Below, in pieces: positions 33,340 through 45,300 of a DNA stretch of 64,000 bases. How positions within the stretch are numbered: position 1 is the stretch's first letter; every line of letters starts with the position of its first letter. The notes below the pieces were generated by a model, which did not search any database, had not been told where the DNA came from, and was given only the letters and a program-made list of their open reading frames with translations. Both the position numbers and the translations under genes were made by a program. The stretch is from Hypholoma sublateritium FD-334 SS-4 (Eukaryota > Basidiomycota > Agaricomycetes > Agaricales > Strophariaceae): assembly GCA_000827495.1 (NCBI GenBank), contig KN817523.1:774886-838885 (forward strand), in the 5' to 3' direction.

Positions 33340-34702
33340 ATGCAAATGACTCATACCGATGTCATCTCAAAGCTGCCCAGCTGCTTCGAGGATGCGGTGA
33401 ATGCAGGGGATCTTTTGTTTTTCCCTTCCACCATCAGCACACATACCGATTCCGATGTCGAGGTAAGCACGCGTGGTCTCTGTGATACGCCCTGGATCAA
33501 CGTGCAACGCTCATGATCAGCTATTATGATCGGTTTACAGTATCAAATTCGTTTATGCCCTGCTCTGCAAAAGAAACCCACTAAGGATACATATGAGGCA
33601 TCTCCGAGTCAATCCGATACGACGAATGAAAAGAAGGATTTTGACCCATTTACCCCGCCTTACAACGAGAAGCTGTATGTTGGAGAACTCATAGACGAGG
33701 AATCTCTTGAAGAGTTTGTGATTCTTGTGCGCAATGCAATCTTTTTGTTTCAAGGAGAAAACTTACCCTATTCAACACCTTCCTTTCGCCTGATAGCTGA
33801 ACAAATATTCTGTTGTTCCTCACCATTTCTTAATGGTCACCAAAGGTATGTTGTATCGTCCATTCGTAAGGATGAATCGATATATTCAAGACTGACATTT
33901 TATGTCTTTTACGTGTCATCTGTTTTCATTAGAATTCAAATCGCAAGCATCACCGCCCATGCCTGCTGAGCTTGTACAGGCATATCTGTTGCTGTCTGCC
34001 GCCCGTAAAAGCGGAAGAAAGTTCTTTTCTTTTTACAATTGTAAGAGATTTTCACTGCGTCTTTACTCAAATATAGATCAAATTTTCTGTAGGCGGAAAA
34101 AATAGTGGAGCGAGCCAAGCGCACAAGCATATCCAATTTTTACCTCTACTAGATAATGAATATGGTCCACCAATAGAAATTCTGGCGAAGAATGCCCAAA
34201 TCCAATTCCCAGGTTGGTGGAACATAATCTCTGGAAAATCTCCGTTATGGACGTAGTCTTTTCTTTGTAAATCCCAGACAGGCCTTTCTCTCTCGATCAG
34301 CTCTCATATGCAAATCATTGCTACCGCTTTCCCCCTGGGCTTGATGCATACAATCTTCCCGACCTTGAAAGCTTCTTGGCTTCAGCTTTCCTACAGATCC
34401 TGGATCTTGCAATCTCGACCATCAGACATGACCCAGATTACCCAGTGGGCTCGCCATCGTATAACGTGATTCTCACATTGGAACACATGCATATTGTTCC
34501 CCGCTGCAAAGAAGACCACACCTTGGAGGAAACGGGAGACAAGCTGAGCGTAAATGCCCTGGGATATGCTGGAATGCTTCTCGTCAAAAGTGAGGAAGAA
34601 CTAGAGGCCGTGAAGCGAGAGGGTACCAGGAAGATCCTTCGAGATGTAGGGCTCGAAAGCGTTCATCATATCCAGATCGAAGGTAGCTCTCAATGCTCTT
34701 GA
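33340..34702 (+). CDS. APA2: Ap4A phosphorylase (ATP adenylyltransferase)
   Basis: This enzyme splits diadenosine tetraphosphate with phosphate into ADP and ATP, clearing a stress nucleotide from the cytosol. The start ATG at 33340 gives MQMTHTDVISKLPSCFEDAV; the Met two codons later is an alternative. Exons join DVE to YQIRLCPALQKKP, then NEKLYVGELIDEESLEEFVI to LNKYSVVPHHFLMVTKEFKS. The catalytic HIT-like block FYNCGKNSGASQAHKHIQFL spans another splice and contains the His-x-His-x-Gln active site of the GalT/Apa group. Downstream are NVILTLEHMHIVPRCKED and SVNALGYAGMLLVKSEEEL, both family blocks. The gene ends at 34702 in IEGSSQCS. Catalytic residues and length fit an active enzyme. Confidence 0.92.
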
Positions 34703-35256
34703 CATCATTAACTAGACCACTACGATATCTGGAAGCTTCGTTTATCGACGCGGCCTTGGCTCGTGGGTTTATGGTATATTCAGGGAGCTCGTTGTACGCA
34801 AGAAACATTGCAAGACTGAGCGGAGGTATACTTATCAGAAAGAACGTTTTGCAATTGATCAACAACGTACACAGAGTATGTTCAGCCTCACGATAAGCTT
34901 TCATTCAGATAGGATCTGATAGGATGTACATACTTGTGCATGCCGGCCTTCTCCCACCACCGGTGGGCGCAGCTTGGGTGCAGGAGTTGCGCAGTACTTA
35001 CATCGTGCAACATAGTTCAATAATGGAATTTGGAGTCGTATTAGGCCTCGTGATTGCGGCCTGGCTCGGTCAACATAAAACATTGCATTTCTAGCGATTA
35101 CTCTCAGCTTGTACCATGCATCTCTCGTAGAGTCAACACTCCACAACTTTATGATCTAGGTCTACAAAGACCTTCAGTATCTTATGACTTTTGCCACATA
35201 ACAATACTTGATATACACGATATCCCGGCCCTCTTAGACTGACGATATTTGCGAAC
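34703..35256. other. Spacer between APA2 and small membrane protein gene
   Basis: This 554-bp interval between plus-strand genes holds the APA2 terminator and the next promoter. No open frame with family signature was seen. Confidence 0.45.
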
Positions 35257-35911
35257 ATGCTGGTCCCGCTACCCTCAGGTCAGCCTCTATACCAGTGATC
35301 AATCTTGCCATTCTGTCCGAACCTAACACCATCTATCCCTTCCAGACCAACTATACGAAGCGACCTACACATACGTAGTTCCTCGTGCGGCCGAACCCTC
35401 CCCATCAGCAGCGCCAGGGTATGTTGATCTGCGTGTCATTATCTGTTTCTAAATCCCACCTCGCAGGGAGAAATTTCTGACACCAATTATCGCTGGAAGC
35501 ATATGCGGGGGAGTTCTGTTCATCATATGGGGAATAGGGTTCGCGGTATATTTCAAGAAACGGTACAGAAGGAAACAGAGGAATCGTTTGATCGCGGCTG
35601 GGAAGGCGGAACCACGACCGAAAGACCTTGAACTTGAAGTGCCGAAAGAGAAAATCGTCATCCCACCTGACCCTGCTGTCCTTCTGGGTCAACATCAACC
35701 TGGAGAAATACTATTTCCTGAGCGCCGACACTCAAAGGACAGACGTCATCGACATATTCCGCGATCAACTCGTCATGGATCCTACTCAAGGGCTAATGGT
35801 GAATCTTCCACAACACTCCCGTCGCCGGATGAGATTGAAGACTCTATTGTTGTGGAGGGCCCCGAGGAAAGCATGGTTGATGAAACAGTCACTGTTCCGT
35901 CAAAACTATAA
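35257..35911 (+). CDS. Small single-pass membrane protein, unknown
   Basis: Three exons begin at the ATG at 35257 (MLVPLPS), splice to DQLYEATYTYVVPRAAEPSP and then to GEKFLTPIIAGSICGGVLFI. The transmembrane segment is roughly IIAGSICGGVLFIIWGIGFA followed by KKRYRRKQRNR, so the basic side is probably cytosolic. The tail is rich in Pro, Glu and Arg (KEKIVIPPDPAVLLGQHQPG, ERRHSKDRRHRHIPR) and ends acidic (EDSIVVEGPEESMVDETVTV) at 35911. Length is about 180 aa. A signal peptide is not obvious, so it may be a type III or tail-extended protein. I do not recognise the family. It is convergent with ILV3, whose stop is 98 bp away. Confidence 0.65.
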
Positions 35912-36009
35912 ACTAGGAATGTTCTAATGAAAATGTAGCTAGCTAATCTTTTTTTACTGCAGTAGACATTGAATTGTGTAGGCATAGAGCCGGAATATCA
36001 TTGCATCTT

Positions 36010-38891
36010 TCAATCGCAGTAAGCGCCGACATTTGCAGGCTTGAGGAGTGAAGATATTAGCAGCTGGTTTGCCGAGCAAGGCTTGAAATTTAAGACGCAC
36101 TTGCACGTCCCTCGCGTATCTCAACAAAACGCCGCGTCTGACATTCAGCTTTACCTTGTCGGATTCAAGCCACTCGGCTTTTCGCCGCTTTTGTTCGGCT
36201 TCATCTACAAACCAATCTATCCTTCTGGTGGCAGCATCGATGATAATACGATCACCGTCTCTCACGAGGGCAATCGGCCCGCCTACACGAGCTTCCGGGA
36301 CCACATGCCCGATGATGAACCCGCGACTGGCTCCAGAGAATCGGCCGTCGGTGATGAGAGCTGTTGAATTAGACAGCCCGGCTCCAGCGATCGCTCCGGT
36401 GGGACCTGCATGGGAGGAATTATTTACCCGCCTCACAGGCATGGCAAAAAGTAGGTACCTAACATCTCGGGCATGCCTGGGGCACCTTTGGGTCCTTGAT
36501 ATCTGAATACGAGGACCATACCCGCTGTGATTTCACCTGCCTCGAGCAAAGTGTAAAATCCTTCTAGGCTAAGGATTTTTAGTTGAGATTATTTGGAACT
36601 GAAAAGGTAACATGACTTACCTATCGAAGCATTTAGCCGTTCCCTGAGCAATACAAATGAGAGTGAGATAGGGTGAGATGATGGGTTTATACCTCAAATC
36701 GTAGGCCCTCTTTCCCCGTAAGTTTTGCAACTGCGCTCTCTGGGGCTAAGTTACCTCTGAGAATAGTGAGATGTCCAATAGACTTGATGGGGTTGGTTAA
36801 TGGTCGGAACACATCCTGCTTCTGGAACTCCAGCTCAGTGACATCGGCAAGATTCTCAGCCAGTGTCTTTCCAGTTACTGTTAGCTGAGTGCCATCTATT
36901 AAATCGGTATTCCTCAACAAGTACTTGAGGATTGCAGGTATGCCTCCGATCTGATGGATATCTTCCATGTAATATCTTCCAGAAGGCCTGTAAGAATATT
37001 CTCAGTCCCAGTAGAACACTAAAACGGTAGTGAAACTGCAGTCTACTTACATTAAATCGGCCAAAAAGGGTGTCTTGTCCGCTATCATCTGGAAGTCGTC
37101 GATTGTAAGCGGAATTTCAGCCGCTCGAGCCATAGCAAGGAGATGTAGAACCTTCATAAAGAAAGTAGGAATGAGTGAAATGACAGACGACCTTTCAAAA
37201 TTGAACATACAGCGTTGGTAGATCCACCGAGGACAGTGATAATAACAATGGCGTTCAAAAAGGAACTACGGGAAAGGATGTCCCTGATAACGAAGGTAGG
37301 TCATGAACCAACTAGTTCAGTTCTGCTGGTTTCTGGAACAAACCTAGGTTTGATATCCTTTGCCAGAAGATTCTTAAGGTAGCCTGCCGCCCTCACACAT
37401 TCCTGTATCTTTTCTATTATCAGAGTAAGAATGCTAGGGGCAGCCAGTATGTCAACTAGCGGCTTACGAGGATACAGCGCAGGTGTGCTTGAAGAATACG
37501 GTAGTGACATCCCGAGGGCCTCCAAAGCAGAGCTCATAGTATTGGCGGTGTACATTCCTCCACAAGCTCCAGCCCCGGGGCAAGCATGCCTCACCACGTC
37601 GAACCTTTCTTCGTCATTAATCTTACCCACAGCAAAGGCGCCTGTACTATGTGTCGATTTCAGCAAGATCGAATGACTGAAGAACTCTTTTACCATAAGA
37701 TTCAAACGCATCCGATATATTCACTGTCCCGCCTTTCTGCTTGTCCATCGAAGGGCAATCTATAATATTCTATAACGACAACTGCAGTGTGCTAAAGAAA
37801 CATTACTTACCAATTTCCCTCACTCCAGCTTGTATAGTACCACCATATACAATGATAGTGGGACGGTTGTGTCTGACTGCCGCCATGAAACAGCCAGGCA
37901 TATTTTTATCACATCCTGGAAGAGATATATTTCCGTCATAGTGTTGGGCCTGGTGCATCTGTTAGACTGTCGAAGTAACGGCAGCTTTCGCTTCACTCAC
38001 CATCACGACCTAATTGTGATACAATGTTAAGGTTTGGAAATGTCTTCAGGAAATCAACAGGGACATACTGCCTCAATAGAATCGGCGATAATATCGCGAC
38101 TGGGAAGACTGGAGGAAAATTCGATTGGTGGATGAAGTTGGCCTTTGAAAATTGGCATACTTACGAGTATCGCATTCCTGAAAGGTCGCAGAGTCGGATG
38201 GGTCGGTGGTCATTAGATAATTATTCACTGCCCTTACCATCAGTACCCATCGTAATAGCGTCACTGGAAGCCATGATATTAATTGGTGTGCAAAGTTACT
38301 AGTATGACGTTGATACTGACCTAACTCCAATAGTATTGAAGATTAGGCCGACAAGATCTTCCTGCTTGCAACCTTCCTTGACATGTTTGGCCAGATCCAA
38401 CTGGTTGAGTCCTCGTGTTAAATTATGACGGCGGACGAGCGCGGACCCAGTAAATACTTACAAGATGAGAATTGCATGGGTTCCCTGAAAGTTATGTTTA
38501 AATTTGGGTTTGTAAGGACTTACACGAGGGTTTGAACGCACCTTCCCACCACACAGGAGATATGCCAATCTAAGTATATAAGACGGGTCAGCGAGGCGTC
38601 GGGAAGCCGGACGATCAAGCAGATTGACCTGAGGTTTATTCATGTCCTTTTCTTCCAGACCGACGGCGTAAACTTGAGGAAAACAAACTGATGACCACTA
38701 TGCCAGGATGACGATGACGAGCGTCTTACGCATTGCCTGTGCCCCCCCTCGGATCTTGCAAGAGTATCAATGTATGCTTGGGACTTGGAGGTGATAAAGC
38801 ATACCTTGTTCTGCGTTATCTGGCATGAGATTCTGTTCAGAATTGTCGGCTGGGAAGACGGCTTAGGAATGGAGTGACTGGTAAGTGTCAT
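36010..38891 (-). CDS. ILV3: Dihydroxy-acid dehydratase
   Basis: This Fe-S enzyme carries out the third step of valine, leucine and isoleucine synthesis, dehydrating dihydroxy acids to 2-oxo acids. The ATG at 38891 gives [20 protein letters not shown] and then [20 protein letters not shown] across two introns. Family blocks follow: [56 protein letters not shown] (cluster Cys), [20 protein letters not shown] (second cluster motif), [20 protein letters not shown], and near the C-terminus [20 protein letters not shown]. The last intron joins YARDVQ to PANVGAYCD and the stop at 36010-36012. All catalytic cysteines appear intact. The N-terminal 29 residues are not strongly basic, so mitochondrial import is not obvious from the sequence. 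At least ten short introns interrupt the gene. Confidence 0.94.
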
Positions 38892-39255
38892 CAAGTCAGA
38901 AATCAGAAGGCATGAAGGGAAATTTCTCCCAGTTGATTCTGTACAAACATTTCAACGTCGCCAGAGGAAGCCATTTGAACGGAAGATAGGAGAGTATCGG
39001 AGTTCCATCGTGGAACCCCAACCTAGGCTCTTTATACTGGACGAGGGCCCCCAAGTTAGCTGGACAGTGGAAATATGGTCATTTGACATTGGGTCGACTT
39101 CGAAAACACACGTGTCGCTCCGGAAGTCGAAGGCAGCTCTCGCGCTTGGTCTAGCCAATGGCACGAGATGAGTTTGTCAGATACACCCATGTCAAGACGC
39201 TACAAGATCATTACAGGCCTTGAACAAGACGCTACATATTATGTCAAGTGTTCTA
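38892..39255 (-). promoter_or_regulatory. ILV3 upstream region and PEX5 3' flank
   Basis: This 364-bp spacer between tandem minus-strand genes contains the ILV3 promoter and the PEX5 terminator. No specific element was recognised. Confidence 0.4.
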
Positions 39256-41629
39256 TCAGAAGTCAAATCCTTCCCTGCGGAAAATTTCTAGATTGCTTTT
39301 GGCTTCAGGTTTTGCGAGCTCAGCTAAATCGTTTCGTTTCTGTTTACGTGTCAGGCAGAGTGATGGTTTTGTGGGATAGAACCACTTACCATGGATTGCA
39401 ATGCACGGCGAAGAGTGAACCAAAGCTGATCGCTCGTGTCTCCACTGGTAGATTCCTGCAGGCTCAGCGCGCTTAAAAAGTGTTCAGCAGCCTCTTTATC
39501 GGCACCAATGTTCAGACCTTTGAATTACTCAGTTTAAGCAAGTAGATCAGCACAAGCAAGCATTTAAACACATACATGCCACACCGACATTGTAGATGGC
39601 ACGGGTATAGGTGGGTCGCAGTTGTAAAGCTTCTCGATACGCTCCTAGAGCTTCCTCCGGCTTGTTTCCATTAGACAGAGATGAGCCAAGTCTGTTCCAG
39701 AGAAGATAATCCTGTGAAGGAGATGAGCGAATTATTCTGTGGGTGTAAAGATATTTCGTACCTTCGGTCGAACATTCAAAGCAGTGACAAAACAGTCCTG
39801 GGCCCGTTCATACTCATTATTTGTGTAGAAAAGAACACCAAGAGCGATTTGCAAGTCTGGATCCATGCTATTTTGATCATGTTGAGACCTCGCAAGTTCG
39901 AGGAATAGCTGGGTTATGCGGTCATGAGTGTCCCACGACGAATTCGTGGTCATAGCTTTGATCGTTTCTTGTGGCACGGGTACATCAGGATATCTAGCCC
40001 TGAACCAGCGAAGCAGCATTGTATGCGATGCACGATCGTATGATTCATTGGTGAAAGAGATGGCAAGTGACTGTTAACTGTTAGTTCGTTCGAATTGACA
40101 ATTGCGTGGTCACATACGAGCATTCCAGAACCAGCGCCCCCATTTATCTCCGCTCTTTTGACACCTTCAAGAAGTGCACGCATTCCGGCTTCTTCCCTTT
40201 CGTCCATGTTTCTTGTTTCGCCAAGGAGGATCCATGTTTCATATCCTCCTTCGCCAAGTTCTCCTTGCTGTATGGCAGCCTCGAGCATTAGTGCAGCTTC
40301 TGACAGAGATCCGTTTTGGTCAAGGAGTGCTTTCGCATCGTCGAGAAGAGACCGCGAGCTTGTAGGATCGAGATATTTGTTGTTTTTCTCTGTTAAGCCA
40401 TGAGAAGGGGATCGGGAATTCAATCAAGAGCCTCATACCGAAAACATAGTCCCCGAGGATAGGAAGCCCTTCTCCATCGAACTTCATGCTATTTCCACCC
40501 AAGGTATCTTCAAAATTGCCAATTCCGCCCTCCCACGCGTTTTGCATATTTGAGCCATAGTCCTCTAATTCGTCTCGTTGGGTATTCATTAGCTGGGAAA
40601 ATTCAGCTTCCCATTTGGCCATATCTTCTTGGGGTGGCGGAAGGTCCGAATTCTGAAGCTGATTCCATACTCTGCAAATTTTGAGCCAATGGAAAATACA
40701 ACCTGATTGCGCTTGACGTACTTTTGGAATTCCAATGGTCCATCGGCTTCATCTCCTTCCCTCAGCGACGCATTCTTGAGAGCCTCTTCAATAGGCGATA
40801 CATCATCAACTTCTTCGATGCGAGAAGTTTGCGCTTCAGCGGCAAATTTGGCAAAAGCTGCTTCGAAGTCTGCCTCTCTGGCCTTGCCCTTCCCTTGACT
40901 CAGAGTATTGGCATAATCTGCCGGAAATCCAGCCATCCCGCCGTGGGGCGCTCCCATTTGCATGGAGTACATGCTATATGGAGCAGACATGTACATAGGC
41001 CGCTGCTGCTGTTGGACTATAGGACTGCTCAAATGATATTACTCGGCGAGAAACAAAACGAAACATACATTCAGGCCTCCCAGGCATCGCCTGCTGTTGC
41101 ATGGACTGTGAGGATACGTTGTTTGGAGGAGCGTTTCCGAACTCGGCGGCCCATGAATCTTTGGCGGCTTCTTCGTAAACCCGCATCTGGTGCTGCTGCT
41201 CCAACACCCAGGGCTCACTCATGGGAGGGCGGGCGCTCATTTCGGACATTCTGGCGAGTTCGGAGGGATGCGTGGAGAATCCAGGTGCCATTCCAAAGCC
41301 CGAACCATTTCCTTCGAAGAATTGGCGGGCGAGTGCGAGGTCGTGCTCAGTCGCCGGGGCGGACGAAGTGCTCCCGGGAAGTTGATGTAGCTACAGTGTA
41401 ACGCGGTCAGTGTGCTGGACTATTTTTCAGGAAATTGGGTGCACACTCTCGAGCTGGAAGGTCCGGATATCCTATCCTATTCAACGATTTAGCGGATGAC
41501 ATCCTCGCGGAATGGACGCGGACTTACCTGCTGCAGACTGCGGTCACCTTCAGTATGCTTCAGCACCTGTGAAAGTGGGTTGAAGGGCGCAGCACATTCG
41601 GATCCTGAGATAAGTCCTTGAAATGACAT
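39256..41629 (-). CDS. PEX5: Peroxisomal targeting signal 1 receptor Pex5
   Basis: Pex5 is the cycling cytosolic receptor that binds C-terminal SKL-type signals and delivers cargo to the peroxisomal docking complex. The start at 41629 gives MSFQGLISGSECAAPFNPLS; the Cys near position 12 is the conserved monoubiquitination site used for recycling. Several WxxxF/Y Pex14-binding motifs are visible, including SWAAEFG and KWEAEFSQL. TPR repeats follow: AALMLEAAIQQGELGEGGYE with WILLGETRNMDEREEAG, DLQIALGVLFYTNNEYERAQ and DCFVTALNVRPK. The C-terminal exon gives KRNDLAELAKPEAKSN and ends FRREGFDF at 39256. The region after GRPE uses an acceptor just upstream of QQQQRPMY to keep the frame. Complete by family comparison. 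Confidence 0.94.
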
Positions 41630-42320
41630 AGATAGGGTAATGAGGAGATGAGAGGGGATGAATCTTGGAACAGAGGATGAGTAAATGGTAGATCAGGGAG
41701 CAAGCGGACTCGGAAATGCGGGGTTAAGGGAGAAATGTCGGTCCGGAGGTTACTAATCCCGGTAGTTGCTAAATCGCAGCTGATTTCCTAGATTTACAAA
41801 AAAAATCCGTCTCTGGATCGCTATTCGCGAGACATCATCGCGGTTGGTGGGATGCACCAGAATATATCTAAACTGAGCTGCTAGACCCTAGTAGATTCAG
41901 ACACCAAATCGATTACATAGTGGAGGGCTATGCGAAGCGTATTTAAATTCTCCAAGCGGTAGAATGCGATCTCAATTTGGTCATGAGAGTGCAAGTGAGT
42001 AATACAATACAATACAGAGTAGCAGCAATTTTTTTGGAGGGTCTGCGTCGTGGAAAAAGGAAGTAAAAAAGATGTCGCAAAGTTGACCAGAACAGCGGCG
42101 CCCCGTAGCAGACGCGCGGCACTCCCTTGTTCTCACGCTTGCCTTAGAAGTTAGAACACCATCACGTGAGAGGCGCGACGTACGGTGGAATGAAGAGAAG
42201 TTAAGATTTCTCACGCAACGCTTTGTTGAATGCCATTGTGCAACCCTCCTTCGCCGCTTTTCTCCCCTTCTTTTTCCGCTAATCGTCCTATCTATCCCGG
42301 AAGTCCATTGCAAATTCATA
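41630..42320. promoter_or_regulatory. Divergent promoter between PEX5 and BUD4
   Basis: This 691-bp head-to-head spacer ends in a pyrimidine-rich tract (about 42241-42300) just before the BUD4 ATG, typical of fungal core promoters. A TATTTAAATT-like AT box lies near 41940. No coding frame is supported. Confidence 0.45.
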
Positions 42321-45300
42321 ATGGCGTCTCGCAAGTCTCCCTTGCGCGACAGGCTGCTTTCAAATTCCCCCGACCCAATCAAGACCTCTATCTTGCGCGA
42401 ATCTGGGATGGGATGGAACACATCTGCCCCGGCAAATCCTGTTTCTTCCTCTGGAAATGCTAGCTCTATTACATCTCCTCTGCGAATTGCAAAGAGGGAC
42501 TCTCCTGGCCGCCCCAAAGGTCCTGCAGTTGCTCGCCGCACGTCATCAAGCTATCGGCATGTTCACACCAATAATCTCGTTTCAAAGTCTCCCTTCAAAT
42601 CACAGATACCTACCCCTTCAACCCCATCATCCAGAGCTACAGTTGCATTCCCCACTCGGCGGGTTTCCGGAGAGAAGCGACCCCGCCCATCGTCGATGCA
42701 TGAACTAGGAGAGGCTGAAAACGAGCGACCTTTTGCGCTGAAGCGGGATCGCAAGCAGAGCAAGACATTCCAAGGATTACTAGATAAAGAACCTGTGACC
42801 AAGAGCCCTTTCAGGACTCAGCAGGACTGGGCCTCCTCTGAACCAAAGCAACCCCCGCCGCCGCCTTTGCAAACTCTTGTTTATAATCCACCGCGCCAAG
42901 TATCCACGCCACCCCCAAATACGCTTATGCAGCCTGTTACGTCGCCTGTGAGTGCAGGTCCTTCACCAGGAAGATCCTCTCTTGTATCAAGGCGGATGCA
43001 TGGGCCTCGGCTTAGCGGCGGGGCTAAACGGGAGCGTAGGAAAACAGTTACATTCCATGAACGCTGTGACGTCCTCGAATTCGATCCTGACGATATAGAG
43101 GAAGATGTATTCGAAAGCGCGGACGAGAATACTCACGACGATGACGATTCTAATGACTCTAGCCAAGAAATCCAACTGGAACATATTCCACCCACAATCC
43201 CTTCGCAACGCAATGACGAACAGGACGAACTTATGCAAGACGATCCCTCGTATGAGAGCATTGCGCTATCGGACACGCGAATTGATCCATCTGTCCCATC
43301 TCTTCTTTCGGACCCAGATGCAAGTATCACTGGCATTGTCGAAGAAATGTTTTTCTCTTCGAACGCCTCGAATCTTCTCTCCGAAGTAAGCATGACCTCT
43401 ATGACCTCTACCACAAGTACACCTCCACGACATAACGATATCCCGACCGACCTGGAGACAGAAGACGGAGTTCCCTTCGGAAGAAGTCACCACGTCGATC
43501 GATTTTTACAGCACCACCAGCAACAGTCCCCAAATGTACAACAACCGCCTCACTTCTCACCACATGCATCCTCACCGGCGCAGCGCGGTTCGCCCCGCCA
43601 GCAAGGCTCTCCATACCCGCAGGCGTTCGGCTTACCAACGCACGCATCGCCACTTGGGCCTCCTGCAACACCACCTCGACGTTCTCCCGCTATTCGTCAC
43701 AGTACTCCTCCTCTTGGCCGGTCCACACATGTTGAGAGAATTCGCCAAGCTCGCGAGGAAGAAAAGGAAGAGGAAGAGGAGGCTGAAAACGTTGCCAAGT
43801 TACCACCTAGTCCGTCGCCTATGAAGCGAAAGCCGTCAAACACGGACCTTCTGGATGACAGTCTGATACCTAGATTTGATTTGAGAGCAGGTCAGAATTT
43901 TTGTTTGCCTTCCATATATCCTGAATCTTATTTCTCATCCATTACAGCAGTGCAGAAATCGAATTCCAGTCCGAGCGTTAGCGTCGATCCATTCACTCGT
44001 TTGCGAGATGAATCGGTACCGTCTGAGCTCGACGGGCAAGAGCTGACAGATGTCAAGGAAGAGTCAACGGATACTGTCAACGTGTCCATTGGGAGTACGG
44101 AGGTAAATCTGCTAGCTCTTGCAAGCGAACGCGATCGTCAGGAGGTAAGTGTGTCATTGATAGCATCGTCAGAAAGGAGCCTGATGTAAACAAAAGGTAT
44201 CGGAGAATGTCGATGTGACGCCGGAATCGAAAACGAATTCATCTCTGGGCGGTAGTAGGCACAAATCGCCCCCATTGTCGGAGTTCCATTCAGCATTTTC
44301 TAAACGCACAATGTCACCGGGTTCTCGATCAGCTTCTCCTTTACTCTCGACAAGACACGATGCGCAACCATTGGTCAAAGCAGGTAGTCGAGAACGAATT
44401 TCGAGAGAAGAAGTCCAAAGGAGGTTGATGAACCAACGAAGTCCAGGTAGCCCAGGCTCAGACAAAGAATTACGTTCGTCTCTCCTTCGCGAAAGGTCTG
44501 CGTTTTCCATTGACCATGTGGACGATGGCGTCTCTCGTCGTTCACCTGCTCTCATGACGGCCGAGAAGCAGCAAGATAGATTGTCTGTCCTCACAACCCA
44601 GACCGACTTCAGCATTGAGACGGCTACCGTGGAGGTAGCAGAGAAGAGATCGCTGGGCTTGACAACATTGGGCAATGTTATCAAGGAGGACGAAGAGGAA
44701 TTTGGTTTACTCAAGCCAGGCCATAAGCTGCAGTTCGATTTTGGCAGCAAGTTCAGCCTGGGCGATCTAGGTCTCTCGTCGATGGATACTGACGACAATG
44801 CCCACTCCGATTTCCGTGATACTCTACCGCTACCGCCGCCACAGCCTCGTAGGGCGGCCAGCTTCGAGAGCAACAACTCTGGGATCAAGGTCGGAGACGT
44901 TGACGTTGACATGGATATGAAGAGTGCCTTGGATAGACTGATGGAAGATGTTGCCGGTGCTGGTGCTCATCCTGATGATTCGATGATGACAGACGAATAC
45001 GACGAATCGTTAGATCAGTCTCAATCACAGGACGCCCATGAGGTTTTCCCACCTTCGCGCCCAAAGGTTGTGGAGCGCGCCGCAACGGACTCAGTAATTC
45101 ACTTTCAGGACAATGAGATGGTCGGGGTCATGAGCCGCAGCGTGAGCGGGGCCTCGGTGGTCACGGTTCCGCCCCCAGTTCCTCCGAAAGACAACATCAG
45201 GAGTCGCGAGCAGGCCATCCTCGAGAAGAGGCGAGAGGCTCGTCGTCAGGAGGAAGAACAGGAGGAGTTGTTCTCGCCGCGCCAGAGAGACCAGAAAAAT

